In this document: in pieces, positions 47,469 to 55,609 of the stretch
Numbering within the stretch: the stretch's first letter is position 1
How the letters are laid out: every line of letters begins with the position of its first letter
Origin: Sideroxydans lithotrophicus
Lineage (GTDB): Bacteria > Pseudomonadota > Gammaproteobacteria > Burkholderiales > Gallionellaceae
Assembly: GCA_020723185.1 (NCBI GenBank)
Contig: DYJI01000009.1
Span: 1 to 64,000 of the forward strand
Length of the DNA: 64,000 nt
Direction: 5' to 3'
Made by a program: the position numbers and the translations under genes
Notes under the pieces: model-generated
Databases searched by the model: none
Seen by the model: only the letters and a program-made list of their open reading frames with translations
Told to the model about the DNA's origin: nothing

Positions 47469-47687
47469 GTGATGGGTATATAACCGAGTGTGCGTTGCAT
47501 TCTGAAAAGGCGTTGCGTAGTATTCGGCGTATAACCATGTAGGGTTATTTGTGTCGGTGTTTACGGCCGGCGCAGGAAGAAGTGACTTCCGGTTGCACAG
47601 GTCGTTTGGGGCAGCGCCATTCCGCTGCGAGGTAAGCCTTGCTGTTGCGCCGTATCGATGACGCACATGGGGTTACGGGGAGAAAGT
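47469..47687. other. 219-base intergenic region before the cytochrome gene
   Basis: No gene is seen. It holds three small inverted repeats: ATAACC/GGTTAT (47531-47548), GGAAG/CTTCC near 47574, and GCAGCG/CGCTGC near 47614. The first could weakly end the NIF3 transcript. The promoter of the cytochrome-petABC genes should be here, but no clear -35/-10 pair was found. Confidence 0.4.
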
Positions 47688-48119
47688 ATGAGAATCAGCA
47701 TAATGATAGGCGGCGCGCTGCTGGCCGCACTTTCCTTGAACGCGTTGGCTGAGGACAAAGCACTCATGCCGGCGCATAACGCGCTCAATGTGCTGCAGTC
47801 TGGAGAAGTGAGCTTCAGCAAGGATGTGATGCCTATCCTGCAGGACTATTGTGTGAGTTGCCATCATCCGTCACCGACATCCAAGGGCTATGCCAAGAGC
47901 GGCTTGGACCTGACTTCCTATGAAGGCCTCATGAAAGGCACCAAGTTCGGCAAGGTGGTCATCCCTGGTGACAGCCAAACCAGCACTTTCACCAAGCTGC
48001 TGACCGGCACCAACAAAGGACTGAAGATGCCGATGGGCTTGAATGCCAGCGGTACTCTGGATCGCCAATATATCCTGACGCTGCGCAAGTGGGTCAAGCA
48101 GGGTGCCAAGAACAACTAG
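47688..48119 (+). CDS. Periplasmic c-type cytochrome, Planctomycete-type (PSCyt1-like) domain
   Basis: A 143-residue secreted monoheme protein. A Sec signal peptide (MIGGALLAALSLNALA) ends near residue 21. The heme site is CVSCH at 55-59, within FSKDVMPILQDYCVSCHHPS. The downstream pattern SGLDLTSYEGLMKG, VVIPGDSQTS and KMPMG (likely axial Met) resembles the Planctomycete-type cytochrome domain. A GGGGAGAAAGT ribosome-binding site selects ATG 47688. It lies directly upstream of petABC, so it may exchange electrons with the bc1 complex; this is inference from position. Confidence 0.85.
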   Translation: MRISIMIGGALLAALSLNALAEDKALMPAHNALNVLQSGEVSFSKDVMPILQDYCVSCHHPSPTSKGYAKSGLDLTSYEGLMKGTKFGKVVIPGDSQTSTFTKLLTGTNKGLKMPMGLNASGTLDRQYILTLRKWVKQGAKNN

Positions 48120-48134
48120 CATCAAGCAGTAATT

Positions 48135-48168
48135 GCGGCGAATAGGCTGTCCAAGTAGTATTCGCCGC
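48135..48168. repeat. 10-bp perfect inverted repeat before petA
   Basis: GCGGCGAATA (48135-48144) and TATTCGCCGC (48159-48168) are exact complements separated by 14 bases. They lie 15 bases after the cytochrome stop. No T-run follows, so this is not a standard terminator. It could be an operator or an mRNA-processing hairpin separating the cytochrome gene from petABC. Confidence 0.5.
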
Positions 48169-48263
48169 CGGCAAGGGATCGAGTTGGGGAGACGATTCTG
48201 GGCTTGTCTGATAAAAACGTGACGGACAACGCCATGCCATCCTCCAGTACCGACGAGACGCCA

Positions 48264-48282
48264 GGGCAGCAGGGAGCTGCCC
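48264..48282 (+). repeat. Small hairpin in the petA leader
   Basis: GGGCAGC (48264-48270), loop AGGGA, GCTGCCC (48276-48282). It is a stable 7-bp stem about 40 bases before the petA start, without a T-run. A role in leader mRNA stability is possible; nothing more can be supported. Confidence 0.35.
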
Positions 48283-48323
48283 CAGTGGATATTTGACAAC
48301 GTATTACGGAAGGGATGAGGGTC

Positions 48324-48953
48324 ATGACAGACAATGTGGATCACGGCAAGCGACGAATGCTGATCGCTGCTACCGCTGCAGTGGGGGGGGTCGCCGCCGC
48401 CGGTGCAGGTGCACCGTTCGTATTGAGTTTGCAGCCTAGCGAACGCGCCAAGGCAGCCGGTGCGCCGGTCGAGGTGGATATCAGCAGCATCGAGCCGGGT
48501 ACGATGATCAGTATCGAATGGCAAGGCAAGCCGGTATGGATCGTGCGCCGTACCCAGGAAATGCTGGATCTGCTGCCCAAGAATGACGAAAACCTCGCTG
48601 ACCCGTCTTCATCCATTCCGCAGCAACCCGAGTACTGTAACAATGCGACCCGCTCCATCAAGCCGGAGATACTGGTCGTGCTCGGTGTCTGTACGCATCT
48701 GGGATGCTCGCCGACCTTCCGTCCAGAAGTTGCACCGGCCGATCTGGGGGCGCAATGGGCAGGGGGCTGGTTCTGCCCTTGCCACGGTTCGCGTTTCGAC
48801 CTGGCTGCCCGCGTGTTCAAGGGCGTGCCCGCACCGACCAACCTGATCATCCCCCCGCACATGTACCTGAGCGAGACTCGCCTGCTGGTCGGGGATGATG
48901 ATAAAAGCAAGCTAAAAGGCGGCCAGCCCGCCGATAAGGGGGCCGCAGCATGA
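48324..48953 (+). CDS. petA: Ubiquinol-cytochrome c reductase iron-sulfur (Rieske) subunit
   Basis: PetA (209 residues) carries the 2Fe-2S centre of the bc1 complex. Cluster motifs are both intact: VCTHLGCSP and FCPCHGSRFD. A twin-arginine-like N-terminus (HGKRRMLIAATAAVGGVAAA) doubles as the membrane anchor, fitting export by the Tat system encoded nearby. ATG 48324 has GGAAGGG upstream; ATG 48315 would add three residues. The stop overlaps the petB start by 4 bases. Confidence 0.96.
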   Translation: MTDNVDHGKRRMLIAATAAVGGVAAAGAGAPFVLSLQPSERAKAAGAPVEVDISSIEPGTMISIEWQGKPVWIVRRTQEMLDLLPKNDENLADPSSSIPQQPEYCNNATRSIKPEILVVLGVCTHLGCSPTFRPEVAPADLGAQWAGGWFCPCHGSRFDLAARVFKGVPAPTNLIIPPHMYLSETRLLVGDDDKSKLKGGQPADKGAAA

Positions 48954-50188
48954 TGAACCTTCTGAAAAATCTGATCGGTTGGATCGATGAGCGCTTCCCG
49001 CTGGTATCCACCTGGAAAGCGCACCTGTCCGAGTACTACGCGCCGAAAAACTTCAACTTCTGGTATTTCTTCGGTGGCTTGGCGCTGCTGGTGCTGGTGA
49101 TCCAGATCCTCAGCGGTATCTTCCTGACCATGAACTACAAGCCGGACGCTCTGTTCGCGTTCGCCTCGGTCGAATACATCATGCGTGATGTGCAGTGGGG
49201 CTGGCTGTTGCGCTATATCCACTCCACCGGCGCATCGATGTTCTTCGTGGTGGTCTATCTGCACATGTTCCGCGGCTTGATGTACGGCTCGTATCGCAAG
49301 CCGCGCGAGTTGCTGTGGATCATCGGCATGATCATCTATCTGGCGTTGATGGGCGAGGCATTCATGGGCTATCTGTTGCCGTGGGGACAGATGTCCTTCT
49401 GGGGTGCTCAGGTGATCGTGAACCTGTTCTCTTCCGTGCCGTTCATCGGTCCGGATTTGGCGATCATGATCCGTGGCGACTTCGTGGTATCCGATATCAC
49501 GCTGAACCGATTCTTCGCCCTGCACGTGGTGGCGATCCCGCTGGTACTGGTACTGATCATCGTGGCGCACTTGGTGGCGCTGCATGAGGTCGGTTCCAAC
49601 AATCCGGATGGCGTTGAGATCAAGAAACACAAGGATGCCAATGGCGTGCCGTTGGACGGCGTGCCGTTCTTCCCATACATGGTGGTCAAGGATGGCGTGG
49701 CGGCAGTGGCCTTCCTGATGGTGTTCAGCGCGGTGGTGTTCTTCGCGCCGGACATGGGCGGCTATTTCCTGGAGTACAACAACTTCGTGCCGGCCAACCC
49801 GATGAAGACACCCGAGCACATCGCGCCGGTGTGGTACTTCACGCCTTACTACGCCATCCTGCGTGCGGTGCCGCCGATGTTCGGCTCCCAGTTCCCGGGT
49901 GTGGTGGCGATGGGCGTGGCGACCGTGATCTTCTTCGCGTTGCCTTGGCTGGATCGCGGCCCGGTCAAGTCAATCCGCTATCGCGGCCCGATCTACAAGA
50001 CCTTCCTGGCCGCTTTCGTGGTGAGCTTCGTCGGCTTGGGCTATCTGGGTCTGATGCCGGCAACGGAAACCTACACTCTGATCTCGCGCATCCTGGCGGT
50101 GGTGTACTTCGCGTTCTTCTTCCTGATGCCCTGGTACACGAAGATCGACGCATGCAAGCCCGAGCCTGATCGCGTGACGTCCAAATAA
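48950..50188 (+). CDS. petB: Ubiquinol-cytochrome c reductase cytochrome b subunit
   Basis: PetB (412 residues) is the fused-length cytochrome b with eight expected helices. Diagnostic regions are NYKPDALFAFASVEYIMRDV with LLRYIHSTGASMFFVVVYLH (heme His), MGYLLPWGQMSFWGAQVI and PEHIAPVWYFTPYYAILRAV (the PEWY-like Qo motif appears as PVWY). Two adjacent ATGs (48950 and 48953) are possible starts. It overlaps petA by 4 bases and precedes petC by 19 bases. Confidence 0.97.
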   Translation: MMNLLKNLIGWIDERFPLVSTWKAHLSEYYAPKNFNFWYFFGGLALLVLVIQILSGIFLTMNYKPDALFAFASVEYIMRDVQWGWLLRYIHSTGASMFFVVVYLHMFRGLMYGSYRKPRELLWIIGMIIYLALMGEAFMGYLLPWGQMSFWGAQVIVNLFSSVPFIGPDLAIMIRGDFVVSDITLNRFFALHVVAIPLVLVLIIVAHLVALHEVGSNNPDGVEIKKHKDANGVPLDGVPFFPYMVVKDGVAAVAFLMVFSAVVFFAPDMGGYFLEYNNFVPANPMKTPEHIAPVWYFTPYYAILRAVPPMFGSQFPGVVAMGVATVIFFALPWLDRGPVKSIRYRGPIYKTFLAAFVVSFVGLGYLGLMPATETYTLISRILAVVYFAFFFLMPWYTKIDACKPEPDRVTSK

Positions 50189-50207
50189 TTGAGAGGGGTT
50201 CGTTGAA

Positions 50208-50915
50208 ATGAAAGCTATCAAGAAAGTAATCGTAGGGGCGATGCTGGCCTGCATGCCGGTACTTGCTGCCGCAAGCGAGGGCGGCGTGCATCTGGATAAG
50301 GCACCGCTCAACCTGCAGGATCAGGCCTCCCTGCAGCGCGGAGCCAAACTGTTCACTTCGCGTTGTCTGGCCTGCCACTCGGCCTCTGCCATGCGCTACA
50401 ACCGCCTGAACGACATCGGCATGTCCGACGACCAGATCAAGGCAGAGTTGGAGTTGCCGGAAGACGTCAAGGTCGGGTCGACCATGCAGTCCGCAATGGA
50501 CTCCAACTCCGCCAAGATGGCCTACGGCGTCGCGCCGCCCGACTTGAGCGTGATCGCACGTTCACGCAGTGCGGATTGGCTGTATAGCTACATGCGTACG
50601 TTCTATGCCGATCAGAGCAAGACCAGCGGCTGGAACAATGCGGTCTTCCCCAGTGTCGCCATGCCGTTCGTGCTGGCGGACATGCAGGGTGAGCAAGCCA
50701 TGGAAGACGGGCACCTGGTGTTGAAAACGCCGGGTTCCATGTCCGTCGCCGAGTACGACGCTGCCATTGCCGATCTGACCAACTATCTGGTGTTCATGAG
50801 CGAGCCGGCCATCCTGGTCCGCCACCAGATCGGCTGGATCGTATTGATCTTCCTGTCCATTCTTCTTGTTCTGATGTATGCACTGAAGAAGGAGATATGG
50901 AAGGATATTCACTGA
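50208..50915 (+). CDS. petC: Ubiquinol-cytochrome c reductase cytochrome c1 subunit
   Basis: PetC (235 residues) is cytochrome c1. A signal peptide (VIVGAMLACMPVLAAA) precedes the heme motif CLACH at 53-57, followed by RYNRLNDIGMSDDQIKAELE. The axial Met region is VAMPFVLADMQGEQ. A C-terminal anchor helix (IGWIVLIFLSILLVLMYALK) ends the protein. It is the last gene of petABC and is followed by a hairpin terminator. Confidence 0.97.
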   Translation: MKAIKKVIVGAMLACMPVLAAASEGGVHLDKAPLNLQDQASLQRGAKLFTSRCLACHSASAMRYNRLNDIGMSDDQIKAELELPEDVKVGSTMQSAMDSNSAKMAYGVAPPDLSVIARSRSADWLYSYMRTFYADQSKTSGWNNAVFPSVAMPFVLADMQGEQAMEDGHLVLKTPGSMSVAEYDAAIADLTNYLVFMSEPAILVRHQIGWIVLIFLSILLVLMYALKKEIWKDIH

Positions 50916-50974
50916 GGAGATTGAATTCGGGATGCGGTTCGTGTTAGTTTCCGCTCCCGTTGCAGTCTGCGCCG

Positions 50975-51010
50975 AGATGGCGGGGCAAATGCTCCGCCAT
51001 CTGGTTTTTA
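50975..51010 (+). terminator. Rho-independent terminator after petC
   Basis: A 12-bp stem (50975-50986 with 50991-51002, one G-T pair) closes on AAAT and is followed by GGTTTTTA. It lies 60 bases after petC and separates the bc1 operon from sspA. Confidence 0.82.
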
Positions 51011-51041
51011 ACGCTACATAATTGTATTCAGGTGGTTTTTT

Positions 51042-51641
51042 ATGATGACACTCTACTCGGGCACAACCGACCCCTATAGCCATCGTTGCCGTTTCGTGCT
51101 GTTTGAAAAAGGCATGGACTTCGAGGTGATCGATGTGGATGTATTCAACATGCCGGAGGATCTGGCCGTGATGAATCCCTACAACAAAGTGCCGGTACTG
51201 GTCGAACGCGACCTGATCCTGTACGAAGCCAATATCATCAACGAATATATCGACGAGCGCTTCCCGCATCCCCAGCTGATGCCGCCCGATCCGGTGATGC
51301 GCGCCCGCGCGCGCCTGTTCCTGCATCGCTTTGAGCAGGAATTGTTCTGTCACATCGAAGGCTTGGAAAGCAATAACGCCAAAGCTCAGGAGAAAGCGCG
51401 TGCGGCCGTGCAGAGCAATCTGACCCAGATTGCCCCGATCTTCGCCAAGCAGAAGTTCATGCTGGGCGATGAATTCTCCATGCTGGACGTGGCGATCGCG
51501 CCGCTGTTGTGGCGTCTTGAGCACTATGGTATTCAGCTCGACAAGGACGCTACGCCGATGATGAAGTATGCCGAGCGTCTGTTCTCGCGCCAAGGTTTCA
51601 TCGAGGCCCTGACGCCTGCCGAAAAGGCCATGCGCAAGTAA
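51042..51641 (+). CDS. sspA: Stringent starvation protein A (SspA)
   Basis: SspA (199 residues) is a glutathione S-transferase-fold protein that associates with RNA polymerase. It begins MMTLYSGTTDPYSHRCRFVL and has the thioredoxin-like MNPYNKVPVLVERDLILYEA, NIINEYIDERFPHPQL followed by a helical C-terminal domain. An AGGTGG ribosome-binding site is present. As in E. coli, sspB follows directly. Preceded by the petC terminator, it should have its own promoter in 51003-51041. Confidence 0.95.
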   Translation: MMTLYSGTTDPYSHRCRFVLFEKGMDFEVIDVDVFNMPEDLAVMNPYNKVPVLVERDLILYEANIINEYIDERFPHPQLMPPDPVMRARARLFLHRFEQELFCHIEGLESNNAKAQEKARAAVQSNLTQIAPIFAKQKFMLGDEFSMLDVAIAPLLWRLEHYGIQLDKDATPMMKYAERLFSRQGFIEALTPAEKAMRK

Positions 51642-51646
51642 TCGCT

Positions 51647-52051
51647 GTGATAGACGAGCCGTCCACCAAACCTTATCTGATTCGAGCCATCTATGAATGG
51701 TGCGCAGATGCCGGATACACCCCGTATCTGGCGGTGCAGGTGGATGAATACACGCAAGTGCCGATGGGCTATGTGAAGGACGGTCAGATTGTCCTGAATA
51801 TCGGTGGGGATGCGGTGAAGAATCTGCAGCTTGGCAATGAGGACATCAGTTGCAACGGCCGCTTCGGCGGAGTCGCCCACCAGCTGATGATCCCGGTTGC
51901 AGCAGTCATCGGTATCTTTGCCAAAGAGACAGGGCAGGGGCTGGTATTCCAGGCAGGCGAATCGGCTCCTTTGTCATCGACTGAGCCGCCAGATGAGCCG
52001 CCCTCCCCTCCGGCATCCTCAGGCAGGCCGCAGCTCAAGGTCGTCAAATAA
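51647..52051 (+). CDS. sspB: ClpXP adaptor SspB
   Basis: SspB (134 residues) delivers ssrA-tagged proteins to ClpXP. Motifs: KPYLIRAIYEWCADAGYTPY, LAVQVDEYTQVPMGYVKDGQ and CNGRFGGVAHQLMIPVAAVI. The C-terminal tail has a Pro/Ser-rich linker ending GRPQLKVVK, the ClpX-binding end. The start is GTG at 51647, five bases after sspA, with little ribosome-binding site of its own, suggesting translational coupling to sspA. Confidence 0.95.
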   Translation: MIDEPSTKPYLIRAIYEWCADAGYTPYLAVQVDEYTQVPMGYVKDGQIVLNIGGDAVKNLQLGNEDISCNGRFGGVAHQLMIPVAAVIGIFAKETGQGLVFQAGESAPLSSTEPPDEPPSPPASSGRPQLKVVK

Positions 52052-52080
52052 AAAAGCCGCAGCACTCTGCGGCTTTTTTA
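52051..52080. terminator. Bidirectional terminator between sspB and rpoH
   Basis: A perfect 12-bp stem (52051-52062 with 52067-52078), loop CACT, has A-runs on the left and T-runs on the right, so it works on both strands for convergent sspB and rpoH. It is directly adjacent to the sspB stop codon. Confidence 0.93.
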
Positions 52081-52102
52081 TTTGCGCTTAGTCCAGCGAT
52101 TA

Positions 52103-52960
52103 CTAGGCTTGTGCCAGCAGGCCGCCCATCTTGCTGAAGGCTTTCTGCTCAATCTGGCGGATCCGTTCCGCCGATACGCCGAATTCATCGGCCAACTCGT
52201 GCAGCGTGGCGCTTCCATCCTCTTTCAGCCAGCGTGCCTCCACGATGCGGCGGCTGCGTTCATCCAGTGCAGACAAGGCGTTCGCCAATCCTGTCGATTG
52301 CAAACGTTCCTGCTCCGATGTCTCCAGAATGACGGAGGGCTCATGTGCCTCATCATCAGCCAGATATCGCACGGGTGAGTAGCTCTCATCCTCATCATTG
52401 CCAGCCAATGGGTCGAGTGACAGTTCATGGCCAGCGAAACGCGCTTCCATCTCCACCACGTCGTGTTCGCTGACGTTCAACTGCTGGGCGATCTCGCTCA
52501 CCTGCTGCGGACGCAGCGGCTCCAGTCCTTTCTTAAGGCTGCGCAGGTTGAAGAACAATTTGCGTTGTGATTTGGTCGTGGCGATCTTCACCATGCGCCA
52601 GTTGCGGATCACGAACTCATGGATCTCGGCGCGGATCCAGTGCAGGGCGAACGAAACCAGACGCACACCACGCTCCGGATCATAACGTTTCACCGCCTTC
52701 ATCAGGCCGATATTCCCTTCTTGGATCAGGTCGGCTTGCGGCAATCCATAGCCGATGTAGCCGCGTGCCACGCTGACCACGACACGCAGGTGCGACAGCA
52801 CCAGTTGGCGGGCAGCCTCAAGATCGTTCTGCTGGCGGAAGCGTGTCGCCAACTCCAATTCCTGCTCATGGGTCAGGACCGGAAAGCGGTTGACGGCCTG
52901 CACATACCCCTCCAACCCGCCTGCGGCGGATGGCATTGGCAGATTCATGCTTGCATTCAT
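52103..52960 (-). CDS. rpoH: Heat-shock sigma factor RpoH (sigma-32)
   Basis: RpoH (285 residues) directs heat-shock transcription. Region 2 is clear (HLRVVVSVARGYIGYGLPQA, DLIQEGNIGLMKAVKRYDPE, FALHWIRAEIHEFVIRNWRM), the RpoH box QRKLFFNLRSLKKGL follows, and region 4.2 is LHELADEFGVSAERIRQIEQ. The gene lies after ftsYEX as in E. coli. Its promoter overlaps a CIRCE-like operator, so HrcA repression of the sigma factor itself is likely. Confidence 0.97.
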   Translation of the reverse strand: MNASMNLPMPSAAGGLEGYVQAVNRFPVLTHEQELELATRFRQQNDLEAARQLVLSHLRVVVSVARGYIGYGLPQADLIQEGNIGLMKAVKRYDPERGVRLVSFALHWIRAEIHEFVIRNWRMVKIATTKSQRKLFFNLRSLKKGLEPLRPQQVSEIAQQLNVSEHDVVEMEARFAGHELSLDPLAGNDEDESYSPVRYLADDEAHEPSVILETSEQERLQSTGLANALSALDERSRRIVEARWLKEDGSATLHELADEFGVSAERIRQIEQKAFSKMGGLLAQA

Positions 52961-52981
52961 GGTCTTTCCTCCTTTGCGGTG

Positions 52982-53011
52982 ATTCTAGCACTCCTGTACT
53001 GAGAGTGCCAA
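52982..53011 (-). promoter_or_regulatory. rpoH promoter with CIRCE-like (HrcA) operator
   Basis: On the minus strand TTGGCA (53011-53006) and TAGAAT (52987-52982) are spaced 18 bases, a good sigma-70 promoter 21 bases before the rpoH ATG. Covering it is TTGGCACTC-N9-GAGTGCTAG (53011-52985), which matches the CIRCE consensus TTAGCACTC-N9-GAGTGCTAA at 16 of 18 positions with the exact spacing. CIRCE is the HrcA repressor's operator. hrcA is not in this window. Confidence 0.85.
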
Positions 53012-53024
53012 AGGGGGATTTGGT

Positions 53025-53930
53025 TCAACGGGGCTCGATCTGCCAAAGGTGCTGCGAAACCGAGAACCAGGCTCCCAGCCACCCCAGATAGCCGGAAAAG
53101 GCGAACAGGGCGAGGCTGTCCGGCCAGGAAAGCGTGTGTAACTGGAAATCGCTGGAATACAGCTGGGTGAGGTCAGCCAGACTGCCGTTCAGCAACCACA
53201 GGCTGGCGGAGACCAGCAGCCATGCCACGATGCCTCCGGTCAACCCTTGCAGCAGTCCGAAATACAGGAAGGGGCGGCGGATGAAGCCGTCGCTGGCACC
53301 GATCAGTTTGGACACCTCTATCTCGTCGCGCCGGGTCAGGATCTGCAGGCGTATGGTGTTGAACGTGATGGCGATCAGCGCAAGGCTGAGAGTGGTCGCG
53401 AGGATGGCCGTAGCCAATCTTCCCAAGCCCAGCAACGCATCCAGTTTCTTCACCCAAGCCGAGTCGAGTTGCACATGATCGAACTGCTGCCATGATCGCA
53501 GCTCCTGATGGAGTGCTTCCATCGCGTCGGCATCGGTCGACTTGGGATAGATGATGAAGGTGTCCGGCAACGGGTTGTGCGGCAGGTCGCCTACCATGTC
53601 CGATGCGCCGGTGCTTTGCTGCAATTGCAGCAAGGCCGTATCGCGCGAGACGAATTCCACTCTGGAGACGCGGTCATTCGCTTCCAGTCTCTCCCTGAGC
53701 GCGCGCAGTTCTGGGTCGCGTCTTCCCGCATCCAGGAACACGCTGATCTGCGGTGTTTCAGCCACCGATGAGGCGAGATGCTGCACACTCTTCAACAGCA
53801 CATAGGTGCCGACCGGCAGGCTGAGCGCGATGCCGATGATGGTCATGTTGAGCAGCGAAGCGCCGGGCGTGAGCCACAGGCGGCTCAGTGTGGTTTGCAG
53901 CACATGCAGGTGTTCGCGCAGCCTCTTCAT
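53025..53930 (-). CDS. ftsX: Cell division ABC-type protein FtsX
   Basis: FtsX (301 residues) is the membrane partner of FtsE that controls septal peptidoglycan hydrolases. A cytoplasmic N-terminus leads into the first helix (LLNMTIIGIALSLPVGTYVL), a periplasmic domain with ISVFLDAGRRDPELRALRER, and three C-terminal helices (TAILATTLSLALIAITFN, LYFGLLQGLTGGIVAWLLVS). ATG 53930 follows GGGAGCGCGAC. The frame is open upstream to 54155 inside ftsE, but that extension is shadow. The start overlaps the ftsE stop by 4 bases. Confidence 0.95.
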   Translation of the reverse strand: MKRLREHLHVLQTTLSRLWLTPGASLLNMTIIGIALSLPVGTYVLLKSVQHLASSVAETPQISVFLDAGRRDPELRALRERLEANDRVSRVEFVSRDTALLQLQQSTGASDMVGDLPHNPLPDTFIIYPKSTDADAMEALHQELRSWQQFDHVQLDSAWVKKLDALLGLGRLATAILATTLSLALIAITFNTIRLQILTRRDEIEVSKLIGASDGFIRRPFLYFGLLQGLTGGIVAWLLVSASLWLLNGSLADLTQLYSSDFQLHTLSWPDSLALFAFSGYLGWLGAWFSVSQHLWQIEPR

Positions 53931-54592
53931 GTCGCGCTCCCTTGTTGCAGCATACCGTGATCCAGATGCAGCGCGCGCGCGGGGAAACGCTGCAGGACGC
54001 TCTGGTCGTGGGTGGATATCAGCAGTGTCACACCGACCTGATGGAAAGACCTGAAGATATTCAATATCTCGGCGGAGTATTCCGCGTCGAGATTGCCGGT
54101 GGGTTCGTCCGCCAGCAGGATATCGGGCCGGCTGACGATGGCCCGCGCGATGCACAGGCGCTGCTGCTCGCCGCCCGACAGGGCGATCGGGTTGGCTTTT
54201 TCGCGTGCGAGCAGGCCGACTTTGTCCAGCGCGGCGCGCACGCGCTTGGCGGCCTCGCGATGGTCGAAGCCACTGATCTGCAGGGGGAGAAGCACATTGT
54301 CGAAGGCGCTGCGGTCGAACAGCAGCTTGTGGTCCTGGAAGATCAGGCCGATGTTGCGGCGCAATGCAGGGATCGCTTCGCGCTTGATGGCGCGGATGTT
54401 GTGGCCGTTGATCAGCACGCTGCCGCTGGTGGGGCGTTCGATGGCGGCGATGAGTTTCAGCAGTGTGCTTTTGCCAGCGCCGGAGTGGCCGGTGAGATAC
54501 ACCATCTCGCCTTGGGCGATGTTGAAACTCACATCCTGCAAGGCTTCATGGCCGCCCGGGTAGCGTTTGTAGACCTGGCCGAAGTGGATCAT
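53927..54592 (-). CDS. ftsE: Cell division ATP-binding protein FtsE
   Basis: FtsE (221 residues) is the ATPase of the FtsEX complex. Motifs: Walker A GHSGAGKSTLLKLIAAIERP, Q-loop LIFQDHKLLFDRSAFDNV, signature LSGGEQQRLCIARAIVSRPD, Walker B ILLADEPTGNLD and H-loop LISTHDQSVL. ATG 54592 (MIHFGQVYKRYPGG) overlaps the ftsY stop as ATGA. A longer in-frame extension to 55186 overlaps ftsY and is rejected. Confidence 0.97.
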   Translation of the reverse strand: MIHFGQVYKRYPGGHEALQDVSFNIAQGEMVYLTGHSGAGKSTLLKLIAAIERPTSGSVLINGHNIRAIKREAIPALRRNIGLIFQDHKLLFDRSAFDNVLLPLQISGFDHREAAKRVRAALDKVGLLAREKANPIALSGGEQQRLCIARAIVSRPDILLADEPTGNLDAEYSAEILNIFRSFHQVGVTLLISTHDQSVLQRFPARALHLDHGMLQQGSAT

Positions 54593-55542
54593 CGCTCGAT
54601 ATCCAGCAGGGCTGCGATGAAATCCTCGGCGTTGAACGGCTTGAGGTCGTCCAGCCCTTCGCCCACGCCGATGAAACGCACGGGGATGGGATGGGCGCGG
54701 GCGATGGCGGCGATGACGCCGCCCTTGGCCGTGCCATCCAGCTTGGTCAGCACCAGGCCGCTGATATCCAGCGCATCGCCGAACGCCTTTACCTGCGACA
54801 AAGCGTTCTGGCCGGTGTTCGCATCCAGTACCAGCAGTACCTCGTGCGGGGCACCGGGTAGGGCCTTGTCGATCACGCGCTTCACCTTCTTGATCTCTTC
54901 CATCAGGTGCGCTTGCGTCGCGAGGCGGCCGGCGGTGTCTGCCAGTACCACATCGATGCAGCGTGCCTGAGCTGCCTGCACCGCATCGTAGATGACGGCG
55001 GCGGCATCGCCGCTCTGTTGCGCGATGACAGTCACATCGTTGCGCTTGCCCCATTCCATCAGTTGCTCGCGCGCGGCGGCGCGGAAGGTATCGCCGGCCG
55101 CGAGCAGCACCGACTTGCCCTGGTTCTGGAAGTGCTTGGCCAGTTTGCCGATGGAGGTGGTCTTGCCGGCACCATTGACGCCGCACAGCATGATGACGAA
55201 GGGCCGGTTCGCCGCGATGTCCAGCGGTTTGGCCAGCGGCTGCAACAACTTCAGTAGCGCATGCGCCAGCGCCTCTTTCAACTGGCTTGCCTCGGTCAGG
55301 CGCTGTTCCTTGACTTGGCGACGCACATCGGCGAGCAGTGTCTGTGTGGCGTCCATGCCCACATCGGCCGTGATGAGCAGGGTTTCCAGTTCTTCGTAGA
55401 GTTCGTCGTCGATGCGCGCGCCGGGAACCAGCAGAGCAGTCAGTTGTCCACCGGTCCGCGCCAAGCCATCGCGCAAGCGCTTGGCCCAGCCGCTATCGCT
55501 GGATTTGCTGTCAGGGCTTTGTTTTTTCAGGAAACTGAACAT
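54589..55542 (-). CDS. ftsY: Signal recognition particle receptor FtsY
   Basis: FtsY (317 residues) is the SRP receptor GTPase that docks ribosomes to the Sec translocon. The acidic A domain of E. coli is missing; a short N-terminus (MFSFLKKQSPDSKSSDSGWA) leads into the NG domain. GTPase motifs: MLCGVNGAGKTTSIGKLAKH, the DTFRAAAREQL box, VLADTAGRLATQ and LTKLDGTAKGG. It is first in ftsY-E-X and divergent from the M16 gene. Confidence 0.97.
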   Translation of the reverse strand: MFSFLKKQSPDSKSSDSGWAKRLRDGLARTGGQLTALLVPGARIDDELYEELETLLITADVGMDATQTLLADVRRQVKEQRLTEASQLKEALAHALLKLLQPLAKPLDIAANRPFVIMLCGVNGAGKTTSIGKLAKHFQNQGKSVLLAAGDTFRAAAREQLMEWGKRNDVTVIAQQSGDAAAVIYDAVQAAQARCIDVVLADTAGRLATQAHLMEEIKKVKRVIDKALPGAPHEVLLVLDANTGQNALSQVKAFGDALDISGLVLTKLDGTAKGGVIAAIARAHPIPVRFIGVGEGLDDLKPFNAEDFIAALLDIER

Positions 55543-55609
55543 GGGCCGGGAAAGGTTTGGAGGAATGTCGCATAATGCGCCCGCATTTTAACGTTTCAGG
55601 ACGATCCAC

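Noticed and set aside
48913-48937. TAAAAGGC ... GCCGATAA inside the end of petA
   Set aside because: The spacer is nine bases, not eleven, and the site is within a coding region upstream of a respiratory gene; treated as chance.
53927-55186. 419-codon extension of ftsE
   Set aside because: The extra 198 residues overlap ftsY in another frame and are Arg/Gly-rich. ATG 54592 gives the exact FtsE length with an ATGA overlap.
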